From Acidaminobacter sp. (lineage in GTDB: Bacteria > Bacillota > Clostridia > Peptostreptococcales > Acidaminobacteraceae): a stretch of DNA of 64,000 nucleotides. The notes under the pieces were generated by a model, which saw only the letters and a list, made by a program, of their open reading frames with translations, did not search any database and was not told the origin of the DNA. The stretch covers positions 1 through 64,000 of the forward strand of contig NZ_JAOTSB010000014.1 of the NCBI RefSeq assembly GCF_030247605.1, given 5' to 3'. How positions within the stretch are numbered: the first letter of the stretch is position 1; the number at the start of each line of letters is the position of its first letter. Made by a program: the position numbers and the translations under genes. Shown here one piece after another: positions 25,826-34,395 of this stretch.

Positions 25826-27424
25826 TTAAAGCATAGACCCCACATAACCTTCCGCAATCTCAACCAGACGACCTGAATGAATAAGAGCCTTCAGGTACTC
25901 CATATGCGGATAGAGGAACTGATCCTGGGAGGACACTGGGATGTGTTTCCCAATTTCTTTTAAAATTGCCGTAGTCACTGAAGACGGCTTGACGCCGGGC
26001 TCCAGGAACTGGTGGGCCTGATAGACCGAAAGCAGCTCAATCGCCAGAATGTATTCCAGCTTGTCCGCGACGGATAATGCTTTTTTTGCGGCATTATAAC
26101 CCATAGCCACATAATCTTCCTGGCCGCCACAAGTTGGAATGCTATCCACAGAAGCGGGGTGAGACAGGATTTTCATATCGTTGAGCAGACCTGCCTGGGT
26201 ATACTGAGGAATCATGAGCCCGGAATTGAGACCCGGATTTTGAATCAGGAACCACGGCATGCCGGAGAGATGTTCTGTGATCAGCCTGTAATTGCGTCGC
26301 TCTGACATCTTGGCCAGTGTGGTGGCGGCAATGGCGGCGGAATCCATCGCCAGACCTACGTAGGAGGAATCGCAGTGGCAGCCGGACATGGCGTGACCAT
26401 CATCACCTTCAGGCCAGATGATGGGGTTGTCGCTGCAGGTGTTCATCTCTTCCTCAATAGTTCTTACGGCATCCTGAATAGTCCGCTTCACCGCGCCGTG
26501 GAGCTGCGGCATAGCCCGCAGGGACAGGGCGTCCTGGAGGCGGTGGCCTTCGCTGGCCTTAATAATCTCGCTGTCCTGAAGCAGCGTCCTGACATTGGCA
26601 GCAGTGTTGCCCTGCTCCGCGTAAGGCCTGGCCTGCATCAGCCGATCGTCAAAGGCTTTGATGTTGCCATGATTGGCCTCGAGAGACAGAGCACCAATGA
26701 TGTCCGCGCTGAGGGTCGACGTCTTCATGTCGAAGATCGCCAGTGCCGCCAGAGCTGTCGGGCTGGTGGTGCCGGAGATCAGGGCAAGACCTTCCTTGGC
26801 CCCCAGAACGAAGGGCTCCAGGCCATGCTTATGCAGGACCAGCCTGGATTCCACGGGAACGCCGTTTTCGAAGATCTTTCCAAGCCCAATGATTGCCATC
26901 CCAATATGGGCCTCGACGCTGAGATAACCAACCGAACCTTCACGGGGGGCAAACGGAATCAGATCCAAATTGAGCATGAGACGGATTCTTTCCAGAAGCG
27001 CCAGACTGACGCCGCTGAAACCCTGCCCCATATTCTGCAGCATCATGAACATGACCGCCCGGGTCTGTTCAATACTGAGGGGCTCGCCCACTGAAGTCGA
27101 GTGGGACAAAATGATATTTTTCTGTAGCTGCGCAGTTTCTTCTTCTGAGATCACACGGTCACACAGAGCGCCAAAGCCGGTGGTAATGCCGTACATGACT
27201 CTGCCTTCGCGAATCCATTTTTCGACGAGGGTTCTTGAACGGCTGACCCGCTCGCAGTAGGCGTCCGAAAACACCACCTCCGCCTTAGCTCTGGCAACCG
27301 CTGCCAAAGCCTCTAATGTCGCCGTGCCTCCAAGTTCGACACGGTTTGTATTTTCATTTTTCGCATCAGTATCCTTAGCCAGGTTACCGTCTTGTTTCAT
27401 TTCAGTTTCCAGATAGTTTAGCAA
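25826..27424 (-). CDS. MIO-less histidine-ammonia-lyase homologue, probable ergothionase
   Basis: About 532 residues with the aromatic amino acid lyase fold: YGITTGFG, KEGLALISGT, LEANHGN, SDNPI. The segment that carries the Ala-Ser-Gly tripeptide in ammonia lyases (GSVG-ASG-DLAPLAH) reads GSVGYLSVEAH here (about 26908-26940), exactly three residues shorter, so the MIO electrophile cannot form. GNFHG is also replaced (SGCHCDSSY) and QDRYS reads QDALS. Ergothionase, which removes trimethylamine from the betaine ergothioneine, is a known MIO-less member of this fold; the adjacent BCCT betaine transporter supports that reading, and hercynine or another betaine is an alternative. A TTG at 27424 has GGAGGA 6 bp upstream; another TTG is at 27469. 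Sigma-54 operon. Confidence 0.7.
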   Translation of the reverse strand: MLNYLETEMKQDGNLAKDTDAKNENTNRVELGGTATLEALAAVARAKAEVVFSDAYCERVSRSRTLVEKWIREGRVMYGITTGFGALCDRVISEEETAQLQKNIILSHSTSVGEPLSIEQTRAVMFMMLQNMGQGFSGVSLALLERIRLMLNLDLIPFAPREGSVGYLSVEAHIGMAIIGLGKIFENGVPVESRLVLHKHGLEPFVLGAKEGLALISGTTSPTALAALAIFDMKTSTLSADIIGALSLEANHGNIKAFDDRLMQARPYAEQGNTAANVRTLLQDSEIIKASEGHRLQDALSLRAMPQLHGAVKRTIQDAVRTIEEEMNTCSDNPIIWPEGDDGHAMSGCHCDSSYVGLAMDSAAIAATTLAKMSERRNYRLITEHLSGMPWFLIQNPGLNSGLMIPQYTQAGLLNDMKILSHPASVDSIPTCGGQEDYVAMGYNAAKKALSVADKLEYILAIELLSVYQAHQFLEPGVKPSSVTTAILKEIGKHIPVSSQDQFLYPHMEYLKALIHSGRLVEIAEGYVGSML

Positions 27425-27475
27425 TGTCGTTCCTCCAATGTCTGACGTTTCACTCTGTCCGGGATCCAAGCCGCC

Positions 27476-29041
27476 TTATTTGACGATCTCATCGAAAAAG
27501 AACATCTTAATGGCCGAGATGACTTGTAGGACAAAGATGAAGAGCACCATGGTACCGCCAGCTGCAGCCAGGTATTTGACGCCGTCGACGCCTTGAGCAC
27601 CGCCGGCATAAGCGACCATGAAGAAGGCAATCGAGCCTATAGAAAGGCCCCACACCAGCTTCTGCCAAGTCGGCGGCTCTTCGTCGTGCTTCATGTTCTC
27701 AGTACAGAGTGAAGCGATGGTGCGCGTCATGGAGTCCGCCGCCGTGGAGAAAGACAGGACTAGAGTGATCATGACAATTGGGATAAAAATCATGCCAAGC
27801 GGCATGTGCGCGAGGAATGCCCAAAGTCCTGAAACCGCGCCGCTGCCCTGAATGGTGCCGATCAGATCCAGCTGACCTTCTTGCTGCCAATAGAGGGCCG
27901 TAGAGCCCCAAACGCCAAACCAGATGATGCTGAAGACAGATGGCAGAATCCAGTTGATGACCATGAATTCTCTAATCGTTCTGCCATAGGAAATAATCGC
28001 TAAGAAAATGCCCATGAGCGGCGCGTAGGCAATCCAGATCGCCCAGTCGTAAAGCGTCCACCACATGACGAGGGCTTCGCCGCCAACCTCGCCAGCATCA
28101 AGTCCCCAGCCCCAGAAGTTTTGAAGCCACATGGAGAGTCCCGCGGTCGACATTTTGAGCATATAGAGGGTTGGTCCGACAACAATTAAGATACCAAGTA
28201 AGATGTAAAACACCTTGGCGTTGATAGCGGAAAGATGCTTGATGCCTTTGTCGAGACCCAGGAGTGAGGATAGGGTAAACGTCGCAGTGATGATGATGGT
28301 GAGGACCAGCCAGACCATCGGCCCCTGCTCTATGCCGAAGGCGGATTCCACACCGGAGCCTACCAGCGCGAGGCCGGCACCCAGCGACGACGCGAGGCCA
28401 AGGGCTATAGCGAGCAGTGAAAGCGTGTCGATTATGTTAGCCCAAACGCCTTTGGTCACCTTTTCGCCGAAGAGCGGCACCAGGGACGCGGTAACGGATA
28501 ACGCCTGTTTGCGGTTGAAGTAGACGTAGGCTATGACCAGGCCGCAAAGGGAGTACATGGCGTATGGGATGAAGGTCCAGTTGTAGAAGCTGCGTGCGAT
28601 GGAGAAAATCGCCGCGGTCATCGTGCCCGGTTCAATACCAGTCTGGGCAAGTTCACCATAGATGTTGCCAAAGTAGATGATAGGCTCGTTGGCGCCGTAG
28701 GTGACGACACCGGTGGCGATCCCGCCGGTCAGCGCCATGGCGAACCAGGTCATGAAGGAATACTTTGGCTTGGCGTCATCGCCGCCAAATCTGATCTTGC
28801 CGAGCTTTGAAAAGGTAATAATGGAAACCAGGATAAGTGCGACAATCGAAATTATTTGGTAGAGCCACCCGAAGGTTCTTAGGGAAAACAGGAAGTTGTT
28901 CAGTGCGACTTCAGTCAGCAGCGCATTGTTGACGGTCCCGAGGACAGCCGCCCCGCCGACGACCAGGATGGACGGCCAGAAAACGCCCTTTCGGATCCCT
29001 TGTTTCTTAACCTTTTGGTCAATTACGGATTCAACAGACAT
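27476..29041 (-). CDS. BCCT-family betaine/quaternary amine transporter
   Basis: A 521-residue, 12-helix transporter with BCCT signatures: TGGIATGVVTYGANEPIIYFG early, AYAPLMGIFLAIISYGRTIREF, and the Trp-rich segment MWWTLYDWAIWIAYAP. BCCT carriers move trimethylammonium compounds (betaine, carnitine, choline) with Na+/H+ or by exchange. AGGAGG precedes the ATG at 29041; the open frame continuing to 29317 has no ribosome site. The lyase gene follows within about 50 bp. It lies about 40 bp downstream of a near-consensus sigma-54 promoter. The likely substrate is the betaine that the lyase cleaves. Confidence 0.92.
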   Translation of the reverse strand: MSVESVIDQKVKKQGIRKGVFWPSILVVGGAAVLGTVNNALLTEVALNNFLFSLRTFGWLYQIISIVALILVSIITFSKLGKIRFGGDDAKPKYSFMTWFAMALTGGIATGVVTYGANEPIIYFGNIYGELAQTGIEPGTMTAAIFSIARSFYNWTFIPYAMYSLCGLVIAYVYFNRKQALSVTASLVPLFGEKVTKGVWANIIDTLSLLAIALGLASSLGAGLALVGSGVESAFGIEQGPMVWLVLTIIITATFTLSSLLGLDKGIKHLSAINAKVFYILLGILIVVGPTLYMLKMSTAGLSMWLQNFWGWGLDAGEVGGEALVMWWTLYDWAIWIAYAPLMGIFLAIISYGRTIREFMVINWILPSVFSIIWFGVWGSTALYWQQEGQLDLIGTIQGSGAVSGLWAFLAHMPLGMIFIPIVMITLVLSFSTAADSMTRTIASLCTENMKHDEEPPTWQKLVWGLSIGSIAFFMVAYAGGAQGVDGVKYLAAAGGTMVLFIFVLQVISAIKMFFFDEIVK

Positions 29042-29080
29042 TTGAAACCTCCTAAAATTTATTTGGTACCCCTCTGGATT

Positions 29081-29096
29081 GCAAGCCCCGTGCCAA
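29081..29096 (-). promoter_or_regulatory. Sigma-54 promoter of the BCCT/lyase operon
   Basis: The reverse strand reads TTGGCACGGGGCTTGC, almost the perfect consensus, with GG-N10-GC. It lies about 40 bp before the BCCT start. Confidence 0.9.
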
Positions 29097-29178
29097 ATGC
29101 CCGTAATTGACTGAAATTTTAAATATTTTTGACGCAGGGATTGAAATAAGCGGCTTTCGGAGGTGTCTGAATCTGTGC

Positions 29179-29191
29179 GTCTTTCAAAGAC
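29179..29191 (-). promoter_or_regulatory. Candidate enhancer palindrome upstream of the BCCT promoter
   Basis: GTCTTTCAAAGAC is a perfect 13-bp palindrome about 85 bp upstream of the -24 element, a plausible site for the activator at 29411-31072. A GCCGATGGT word follows at 29197. Confidence 0.45.
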
Positions 29192-29301
29192 CTTCTGCCG
29201 ATGGTGACCCGAACTGCAAAAATATTTTGCTCTATGTTCGAATTGAAAATGCATGAAGTTAGAGCTCCAGTGCCAATTGAATCTTGCTTCCAAGCGGAAA
29301 T

Positions 29302-29347
29302 AGGTGTCAGACACCAAGTTCCAAGTGGAACTTGGTGTCTGACACCT
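29302..29347. repeat. Type-A repeat: 46-bp perfect inverted repeat
   Basis: The 22-base arm AGGTGTCAGACACC + AAGTTCCA is followed by AG and its exact reverse complement. Each arm itself contains the 13-bp palindrome GGTGTCWGACACC. It lies in the promoter-side region between the activator and the BCCT gene. Confidence 0.85.
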
Positions 29348-29367
29348 GTTTCCTTCTGAACAAAAAA

Positions 29368-29388
29368 AGTGCCAAATATTTTGGCACT
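29368..29388 (-). terminator. Terminator of the PAS sigma-54 activator
   Basis: AGTGCCAAA-TAT-TTTGGCACT hairpin followed on the reverse strand by TTTTTTTG, 23 bp past the activator stop. Confidence 0.85.
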
Positions 29389-29410
29389 ATAACGCAAATT
29401 AATTTTGCGT

Positions 29411-31072
29411 TCAGTCGCTCTTCAAGGCTTCAAACTTTCGAATTCTGTACTGCAAATTCTGGCGGCTGAGGCCGAGGGCTTTGGCAGCTTTCGAAATGTT
29501 GCCGTTCGCGCGGTCCAGCGCTTCTTGAACAACGGTTTGCTCGTAGGCATCCAGTAAGTCGTTGAGGGTCTTGGCGCTTGGGGGGATGGGTTGGGTTGGG
29601 TGACCATCGGCAGAAGTTTTGAAGGTACTGTGGAGGACGGACAAATCCTTGGTCAGATAGGCGGGAAAGTGGGAAAGGCTGAAGGCCTGCTCCTCGACGC
29701 TGGACTGGTGGACGGCGTGCTCGATCACGTGGCGAAGCTCGCGGACGTTGCCGGGCCAGTCGTGATGTTGCAGGACGTCCAGCATGTCCGGGGTGAGGCT
29801 GAGACTCGGCTTGCCATACTCCGCGGACAGCTGCCGGGCAAAATTCGCCGCGAGCAGAGCGATGTCCTCCTTGCGGTCCTTTAGGGGCGGAATGTGGACG
29901 GAGAGGGCGGAAATGCGGTAGAAGAAGTCCTTTCGCAAGAGCTGCTGCTCAATGAGCGCCTGAGGATCCTCGTTGCAGGCGGTGATCACCCGGACATTGC
30001 ACTGGTGATACTGGCTGCCGCCAATCCGCTGATAGCGCTTTTCCTGGAGGACTCTGAGGAGCTTGGCCTGCATCTCCATGCTCATGGCGTTGATCTCGTC
30101 GAGGAACAGGGTCCCGCCCTCTGCGAGCTCGAAGAAGCCTTTCTTGGTCATGCTGCCCGTAAACGCGCCTTTTTCCGTACCAAAGAACAGGCTCTCCACG
30201 AGATTGGAGGGCACGGCGCTGCAGTTGACGTCCACGAAGGGCTTGTCCGCCCGTGGGCTGAAATTGTGGATGCTCTGGGCGAACATTTCCTTGCCGGTCC
30301 CGGTTTCTCCAGTGATCATGACGTTGACGTGGGTCAGCGCGATCTTTTTGGCAAAACGGATGCACTCCGCCATTTTTTCGGATTGGTGAATGATTTTCTT
30401 AAAGGTGTACATGTTGGGGTTTAATAGGGGCTGCTCGTTTCGGATGAAGGCTTCCAGGTCGAAGGACTGGTTTTTGATTTTGTTGATGACGGAGAGGTCG
30501 CTCTCGAAGACACAGGCACCGTAGATCTCGTCCTGGATCATCAGGGGGTAGCCGGAGTTGATGGTCACCAGTTCTTTGTTGTTCTTTGCTTGGAATCTGT
30601 CGCAACGGTTGATGACGGGCTTCTTGGTCCTGAGGACGCTGAGGGTGGTGCTCATTTCCTCGGTGAGCTCGTAGATGTCCAGCAGGTGCCGGCCTTTGAA
30701 TTCGTTGATGTCGTAACCTTCCAGGGCTTCACTGGCAGGATTGCCGTGAATCAGGTAGCCGTTGCGGTCGAAGATCTGGATCCCTTCGGAGACTTTGTCC
30801 AGGGTTTCCTTTAAGAGGCTGAGCATCAGGCTGTCCTGGCTCAGCAGGAGCTGCTTGTCCGTACCGATTGAGGTGAACTGGAGCTTGAAGAGTTTGTTGC
30901 CCAGTTCGAGAATGTCGTGGCTCTTTATGTCACCAAAGGCGCTTGAGAGCTTTTCGCCGAGGTAGCGTTCACTGCCCAGCGCATTGAACCACTCGGGATC
31001 CTCGCCCAAGTACTCGATCGCTATGATTCTGTCGTCATCACCGTACTGGATCATGAAATCCGCGATGGCCAT
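29411..31072 (-). CDS. Sigma-54-dependent activator of the BCCT/lyase operon
   Basis: About 553 residues. An N-terminal sensory region includes a PAS domain (about 110-210; EGIQIFDRNGYLIHGNPASEALEGYD). The AAA+ domain has Walker A GETGTGKE, GAFTGSMTKKG and GTLFLDEINAM. A Fis-type HTH lies at the end (ISKAAKALGLSRQNLQYRI). It is transcribed toward the BCCT operon it probably controls, whose promoter is 315 bp beyond its stop. The ATG at 31072 (MAIADFMIQ) is preferred; an upstream frame to 31147 lacks a ribosome site, though the site at 31072 is weak too. A GCCGATGGT word lies in the linker before the HTH (29603). Confidence 0.9.
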   Translation of the reverse strand: MAIADFMIQYGDDDRIIAIEYLGEDPEWFNALGSERYLGEKLSSAFGDIKSHDILELGNKLFKLQFTSIGTDKQLLLSQDSLMLSLLKETLDKVSEGIQIFDRNGYLIHGNPASEALEGYDINEFKGRHLLDIYELTEEMSTTLSVLRTKKPVINRCDRFQAKNNKELVTINSGYPLMIQDEIYGACVFESDLSVINKIKNQSFDLEAFIRNEQPLLNPNMYTFKKIIHQSEKMAECIRFAKKIALTHVNVMITGETGTGKEMFAQSIHNFSPRADKPFVDVNCSAVPSNLVESLFFGTEKGAFTGSMTKKGFFELAEGGTLFLDEINAMSMEMQAKLLRVLQEKRYQRIGGSQYHQCNVRVITACNEDPQALIEQQLLRKDFFYRISALSVHIPPLKDRKEDIALLAANFARQLSAEYGKPSLSLTPDMLDVLQHHDWPGNVRELRHVIEHAVHQSSVEEQAFSLSHFPAYLTKDLSVLHSTFKTSADGHPTQPIPPSAKTLNDLLDAYEQTVVQEALDRANGNISKAAKALGLSRQNLQYRIRKFEALKSD

Positions 31073-31207
31073 GGTATCACATCCGTTTTTGTTTTTCTTT
31101 ATGATATCACAACGAGGGGAATATTCAACTTGGGGACAATAGGCCAAAAGCCGCGCGGACAGGTTTTAGGTTGGGTCGAGTAGTTCAAGCCTCACGGCTT
31201 TTCACCC

Positions 31208-32647
31208 TCACAGAACCGTGCATGCGCTACTAACGCACACGGCTCTTCGCGGCATCGTTCGCTTCAGATAGTTTGAGCCTTTTCCGAGTTCATAGATATA
31301 TACTTTCGTTGTCGCTCTTGGGAGAGGATATTTCTTCAGGAATAATTCATACTTCTCCCAGTTAAAACTTCTTTTCTGGCTCCGACGGTTTAACCAATAA
31401 TACAATTGTGCTCTTACTTTCCTGACAAATCCGTTGACGCTTCGATAGTTTCCTGTTACGCCATAGTAGTTGATATGTCCTTGGATTTTACTTTTCATTC
31501 GTTTCATAAATTCTCTCGTCGGTAGTGTCCTGTTTTCTTTGATCCAGATCTTACACCTGAGCAAACTGGCTTGGAACTTCTTCTTGCTTGTTTTGAGTCT
31601 GATCTCTTTGAAATTGAATTGATTGGGGTTCTTATCGAGATAAAAGGTGAATCCCAGATAATCGAAAGGTTCGCTATCCCCATCATCATCTTTGTCTTTG
31701 TGTAATTCTATGATTTTTGTCTTTTCTTTTGATATGGATAGGTCAAATTTCGCCAGTCTTTCTATGAGTGCCTCATAAAAATCTAAGGCCTCTCTTTTGT
31801 GCTCAAAGCAGAATACGATATCATCAGCGTATCTCACCATGTAGGCTTCGCCTTCACAGTTTTTCTTGAATGCTTTTTCAAACCATAGGTCTAATGCATA
31901 GTGCAGATAGATGTTCGCAAGAACTGGCGAACAGACACCACCCTGAGGTGTTCCTTCGTGTGTATCGTGTTTTATGCCCGCCTCTATAATTCCTGCTTTA
32001 AGCATTCTTTGGATTAGTCTTAGGATGTTCTTATCTTCAATCTTGTGTTCTAGAAACTTCATCATCCAGTTATGATTTACGCTGTCAAAGAACTTCTTGA
32101 GATCGGTGTCCACCACGTAATGTATGCTTGGTTTGTTTACTATTGCTCGCAACATTTTGATTGCATCGTGGCAACTTCTGCCCGGTCTGTATCCAAAGGA
32201 ACAGTCCAGAAATATTTCTTCGTAGATGGCGTTGAGGACTTTCGTGAGTCCTGCTTGTACCAGTTTATCCTCATATGCAGGTATGCCTAGTGGCCTTTTC
32301 TCATCTGTCCCCGGTTTGGGGATGTAGGTGCGTCTGGCTGGTAACGGCTTATATGCCTGCCGTCTCATCCGGTTCACTAGATCTGTCAGGTTTTCTTCGA
32401 GATTTTGTTCATACCCGATCTTTGTAATCCCATCTACGCCTGATGCTTTCCCAGTCTTCATTTCTTTGTGGCACTGTTTGAGCATCTCTTTATTGATCAG
32501 GTGAGCTAACGATGTAAATCTTTCTTCGGGTTTAGTTCTTGCTACTTCTGCTATCCTTGCCAGTTTCGTTTCCATACATTCCCTACCTCTGCGTATAGTG
32601 TATGTGTCTCCATCAAGGCTGATGTCGCGTGACCGCCTTTTCTCCAT
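31208..32647 (-). CDS. ltrA: Group II intron reverse transcriptase/maturase
   Basis: About 480 residues. RT palm motifs are present: GIPAYEDKLVQ, SFGYRPGRSCHDAI, GTPQGGVCSPVLANIYLH and the catalytic YADD in VRYADDIVFCFEHK, then GFTF. A maturase/X domain follows (LLRCKIWIKENRTLPTREF, INYYGVTGNYRSV). No HNH endonuclease domain follows, so mobility would rely on nicked or replicating DNA. The last dozen codons (RAVCVSSACTVL) are read through domain V, as in several bacterial intron classes. The ATG at 32647 has GGAG 8 bp upstream; an ATG at 32653 is two codons earlier. Confidence 0.93.
   Translation of the reverse strand: MEKRRSRDISLDGDTYTIRRGRECMETKLARIAEVARTKPEERFTSLAHLINKEMLKQCHKEMKTGKASGVDGITKIGYEQNLEENLTDLVNRMRRQAYKPLPARRTYIPKPGTDEKRPLGIPAYEDKLVQAGLTKVLNAIYEEIFLDCSFGYRPGRSCHDAIKMLRAIVNKPSIHYVVDTDLKKFFDSVNHNWMMKFLEHKIEDKNILRLIQRMLKAGIIEAGIKHDTHEGTPQGGVCSPVLANIYLHYALDLWFEKAFKKNCEGEAYMVRYADDIVFCFEHKREALDFYEALIERLAKFDLSISKEKTKIIELHKDKDDDGDSEPFDYLGFTFYLDKNPNQFNFKEIRLKTSKKKFQASLLRCKIWIKENRTLPTREFMKRMKSKIQGHINYYGVTGNYRSVNGFVRKVRAQLYYWLNRRSQKRSFNWEKYELFLKKYPLPRATTKVYIYELGKGSNYLKRTMPRRAVCVSSACTVL
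31213..31245 (-). ncRNA. Group II intron domain V
   Basis: The reverse strand forms GAGCCGTGTGCG...GCATGCACGGTTC, the 33-34 nt catalytic hairpin with an AGC-type lower stem and a bulge. It is the ribozyme active site and fixes the orientation of the element. Confidence 0.88.
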
Positions 32648-33071
32648 GGACATTACTCCACTTCATCAATACTATGCAGTCATCCGACTCCCTATCTACC
32701 ATAGACCGCCTTACTTTCTTATCGCTTGGCTTAATCCTTCTCCCTCTGCGTGAAGAGCAGTAGGGTCTCCCAAGTTGACTGTGTCAAATCAATGTCTAGC
32801 ATGCGGAGGTCTCCGACCCCGGGGAAGCCGCTTGTTCTCGCTTAGCGAACAAACTGATCTTGCTTTCTGCAGCGTCCAAAGCATCAGCCTTCCCGATACG
32901 TATTTCGAGGCTCAATCCCTTCATCTTTGTGCTTACCGCCTACTATCTAGCTGTCTACGCTTAGCACCATCTGTTGCCATCAGGCACTCAAGACTCGCTG
33001 CGAGTGGCTCGCTACGCCTTTCTCGGTGGGGTTCCCACCCACTATCTGACACGCCCTTATCTTGGCGCACG

Positions 33072-33160
33072 GACGCGGACAAAAACAAATTTGGTGACGC
33101 GGACAAGTTTTGATTTGGTGCCAGAGCATGCGAGAATGATTTTCAAATGGAATCAGAGGG
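33072..33160. repeat. Type-C repeat, right half, interrupted by the intron
   Basis: GACGCGGACA at 33072 and again at 33096 gives a 24-bp period. TTTGGTG at 33089 and 33113 has the same period, and GCCAGAGCATG follows. The left half is at 31152-31174 (GCGCGGACAGGTTTTAGG). Together they equal the elements at 25321 and 38261. Confidence 0.75.
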
Positions 33161-33201
33161 AGCACCAGGCGCAAGCCGCAGACACCAGATGTGACACCTT
33201 C

Positions 33202-33243
33202 ATTAACCTACAATTCATAAATACTTAATAATTGTAGGTTAAT
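33202..33243. repeat. AT-rich inverted repeat
   Basis: ATTAACCTACAATT and AATTGTAGGTTAAT form a perfect 14-bp stem with a 14-base loop. No gene starts next to it; it may be an operator remnant or the end of a small mobile element. Confidence 0.6.
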
Positions 33244-33253
33244 CACCTCATTC

Positions 33254-33316
33254 CAAAAAAAGCCATCTGCAGAGATCTTGAAGCAATTGAAGGGCTTCAT
33301 GGTCTTTACAGATGGT
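33254..33316 (-). terminator. Degenerate terminator of the ACCATCGGC family, after pirin
   Basis: AAAAAAAGCCATCTGCAGA pairs with ACAGATGGT around an inner AAGCAATTGAAGGGCTT stem. It keeps the layout of 19888-19953, but the word has drifted to CCATCTGC with the matching change CAGATGG on the other arm. It is 12 bp after the pirin stop. Confidence 0.7.
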
Positions 33317-33328
33317 ATCGCAAAAAAT

Positions 33329-34207
33329 TTAAAAATCAAACGTCCCAAACTTACCATTATTGAAGTCTTCATTGGCCTGTCTGAGCTCTTCTCTGGTGTT
33401 CATAACAAATGGTCCGCCCGCAGCAATGGGTTCATCAATAGGCTCACCGCTCAGGACGAAGATTTTGACGTCATCACTGGCTGCTTCGATCACGACCCTG
33501 CCCTCTTCATTCTTGAAGAGTACGAAGTCCTTTCCCTTGCCAACCTGGCCATTAACTTTGACTTCGCCGCTGAGGATCAGCATACCGAAGTTAAAGTTGG
33601 CTGGCTCGTTTAACGTGACGACGCCGCCTTGCTTCAACTCAACAGTGTAAATATTCATTGGTGTAAAGGTCTTTGCAGGACCTTTTACGCCATCAAAAGC
33701 ACCCACCACAATAGTAACGCTCCCCTTTTCCTCCGGCAACGTGACTTTTCCCATCTGTTCCTTAGTGATGGCCTGATAGCCCGGTTCAGCAAACTTGTCT
33801 TTCTTTGGCAGGTTCACCCACAGCTGGATCATGTGGAAAACGCCGCCTTGCTTACTGAACTCTTTTTCATGGTATTCCTTGTGCATGATCCCGGCAGCGG
33901 CGGTCATCCACTGGACATCGCCTGGGTAGATGATCCCATGGTTGCCCTTGTTGTCATGATGCTCTACCGCACCCTCAAAGGCAAAGGTCACGGTTTCAAA
34001 GCCCCTGTGAGGATGTTGTCCTACACCTTTCGGGGTTAGGCTCGGTTTTATTTCCCGAGGTGCATTGTAATCCAACAGTATGAAGGGGGTGAAACGCTCC
34101 AGCAAGTTTTGGCCTGACGGAAAATAATTATTGACGTAAAATCCATTTCCAACCCAGTGTGGACGCGGGCCGGTGAAGATCATTTCAATGGGTTTGGTTT
34201 TTGGCAT
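33329..34207 (-). CDS. Pirin-family bicupin protein
   Basis: A 292-residue protein with the pirin N-terminal cupin metal motif (PHRGFETVTFAFEGAVEHHDN; HxH...E...H) and the signature GDVQWMTAAAGIMHKEY. A second, C-terminal cupin lies at about residues 170-280 (PANFNFGMLILSGEVKVNG). Pirins bind Fe or other metals; some bacterial members have quercetin dioxygenase activity, but the role here is unknown. AAGGAGCG precedes the ATG. It is a single gene with its own terminator. Confidence 0.9.
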   Translation of the reverse strand: MPKTKPIEMIFTGPRPHWVGNGFYVNNYFPSGQNLLERFTPFILLDYNAPREIKPSLTPKGVGQHPHRGFETVTFAFEGAVEHHDNKGNHGIIYPGDVQWMTAAAGIMHKEYHEKEFSKQGGVFHMIQLWVNLPKKDKFAEPGYQAITKEQMGKVTLPEEKGSVTIVVGAFDGVKGPAKTFTPMNIYTVELKQGGVVTLNEPANFNFGMLILSGEVKVNGQVGKGKDFVLFKNEEGRVVIEAASDDVKIFVLSGEPIDEPIAAGGPFVMNTREELRQANEDFNNGKFGTFDF

Positions 34208-34306
34208 GGGGATCGCTCCTTACTTTCTGATACTAAATGATTTTGTGAGTTTTTTCTTTCTTACCCCATTTCAACCGTATTTCATCTTTTGAATCTTAAA
34301 CGGATT

Positions 34307-34349
34307 GAAACTCGGGGTTGATAGGCGCTAGCCGCTGACACCGAGTTTC
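34307..34349. repeat. Type-B hairpin repeat (conserved loop, new stem)
   Basis: The stem GAAACTCGG/CCGAGTTTC encloses GGTTGATAGGC and TAGCCGCTGACA. The loop matches 5286-5330 almost exactly, while the stem is wholly different but still self-complementary. Confidence 0.7.
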
Positions 34350-34365
34350 CTCCGAGTTTCTATTA

Positions 34366-34390
34366 AAGCTTGGAGCCCGCCTCCAAGCTT
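34366..34390 (-). terminator. Terminator of the CotH gene
   Basis: AAGCTTGGAG/CTCCAAGCTT hairpin with a 5-base loop, beginning 5 bp past the CotH stop. On the reverse strand the sequence after it is TTTAATAG, a weak T-tract. Confidence 0.65.
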
Positions 34391-34395
34391 CCTTT

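Larger units (their letters stand above)
31175..33070 (-). mobile_element. Group II intron with reverse transcriptase ORF
   Basis: The 5' end on the reverse strand is GTGCGCCAAGATAAGGGCGT at 33070, the usual GUGYG start. Domain V is at 31213-31245, followed by a domain VI stem ending TACTCGAC. The 3' end at 31175 is inferred: the flanking DNA is a 24-bp tandem repeat, and removing 31175-33070 restores its phase exactly and leaves a canonical AC 3' terminus. The element is 1,896 bp and encodes a reverse transcriptase. It looks complete. The domain I region is 32654-33070. Confidence 0.88.

Noticed and set aside
25826-27424. Ordinary histidine ammonia-lyase (HutH)
   Set aside because: The Ala-Ser-Gly tripeptide is missing, and no hutU, hutI or other histidine-degradation gene is present.
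31208-32647. Retron or diversity-generating reverse transcriptase
   Set aside because: Domain V, a GTGCG 5' end, a maturase domain and an AC 3' end identify a group II intron.
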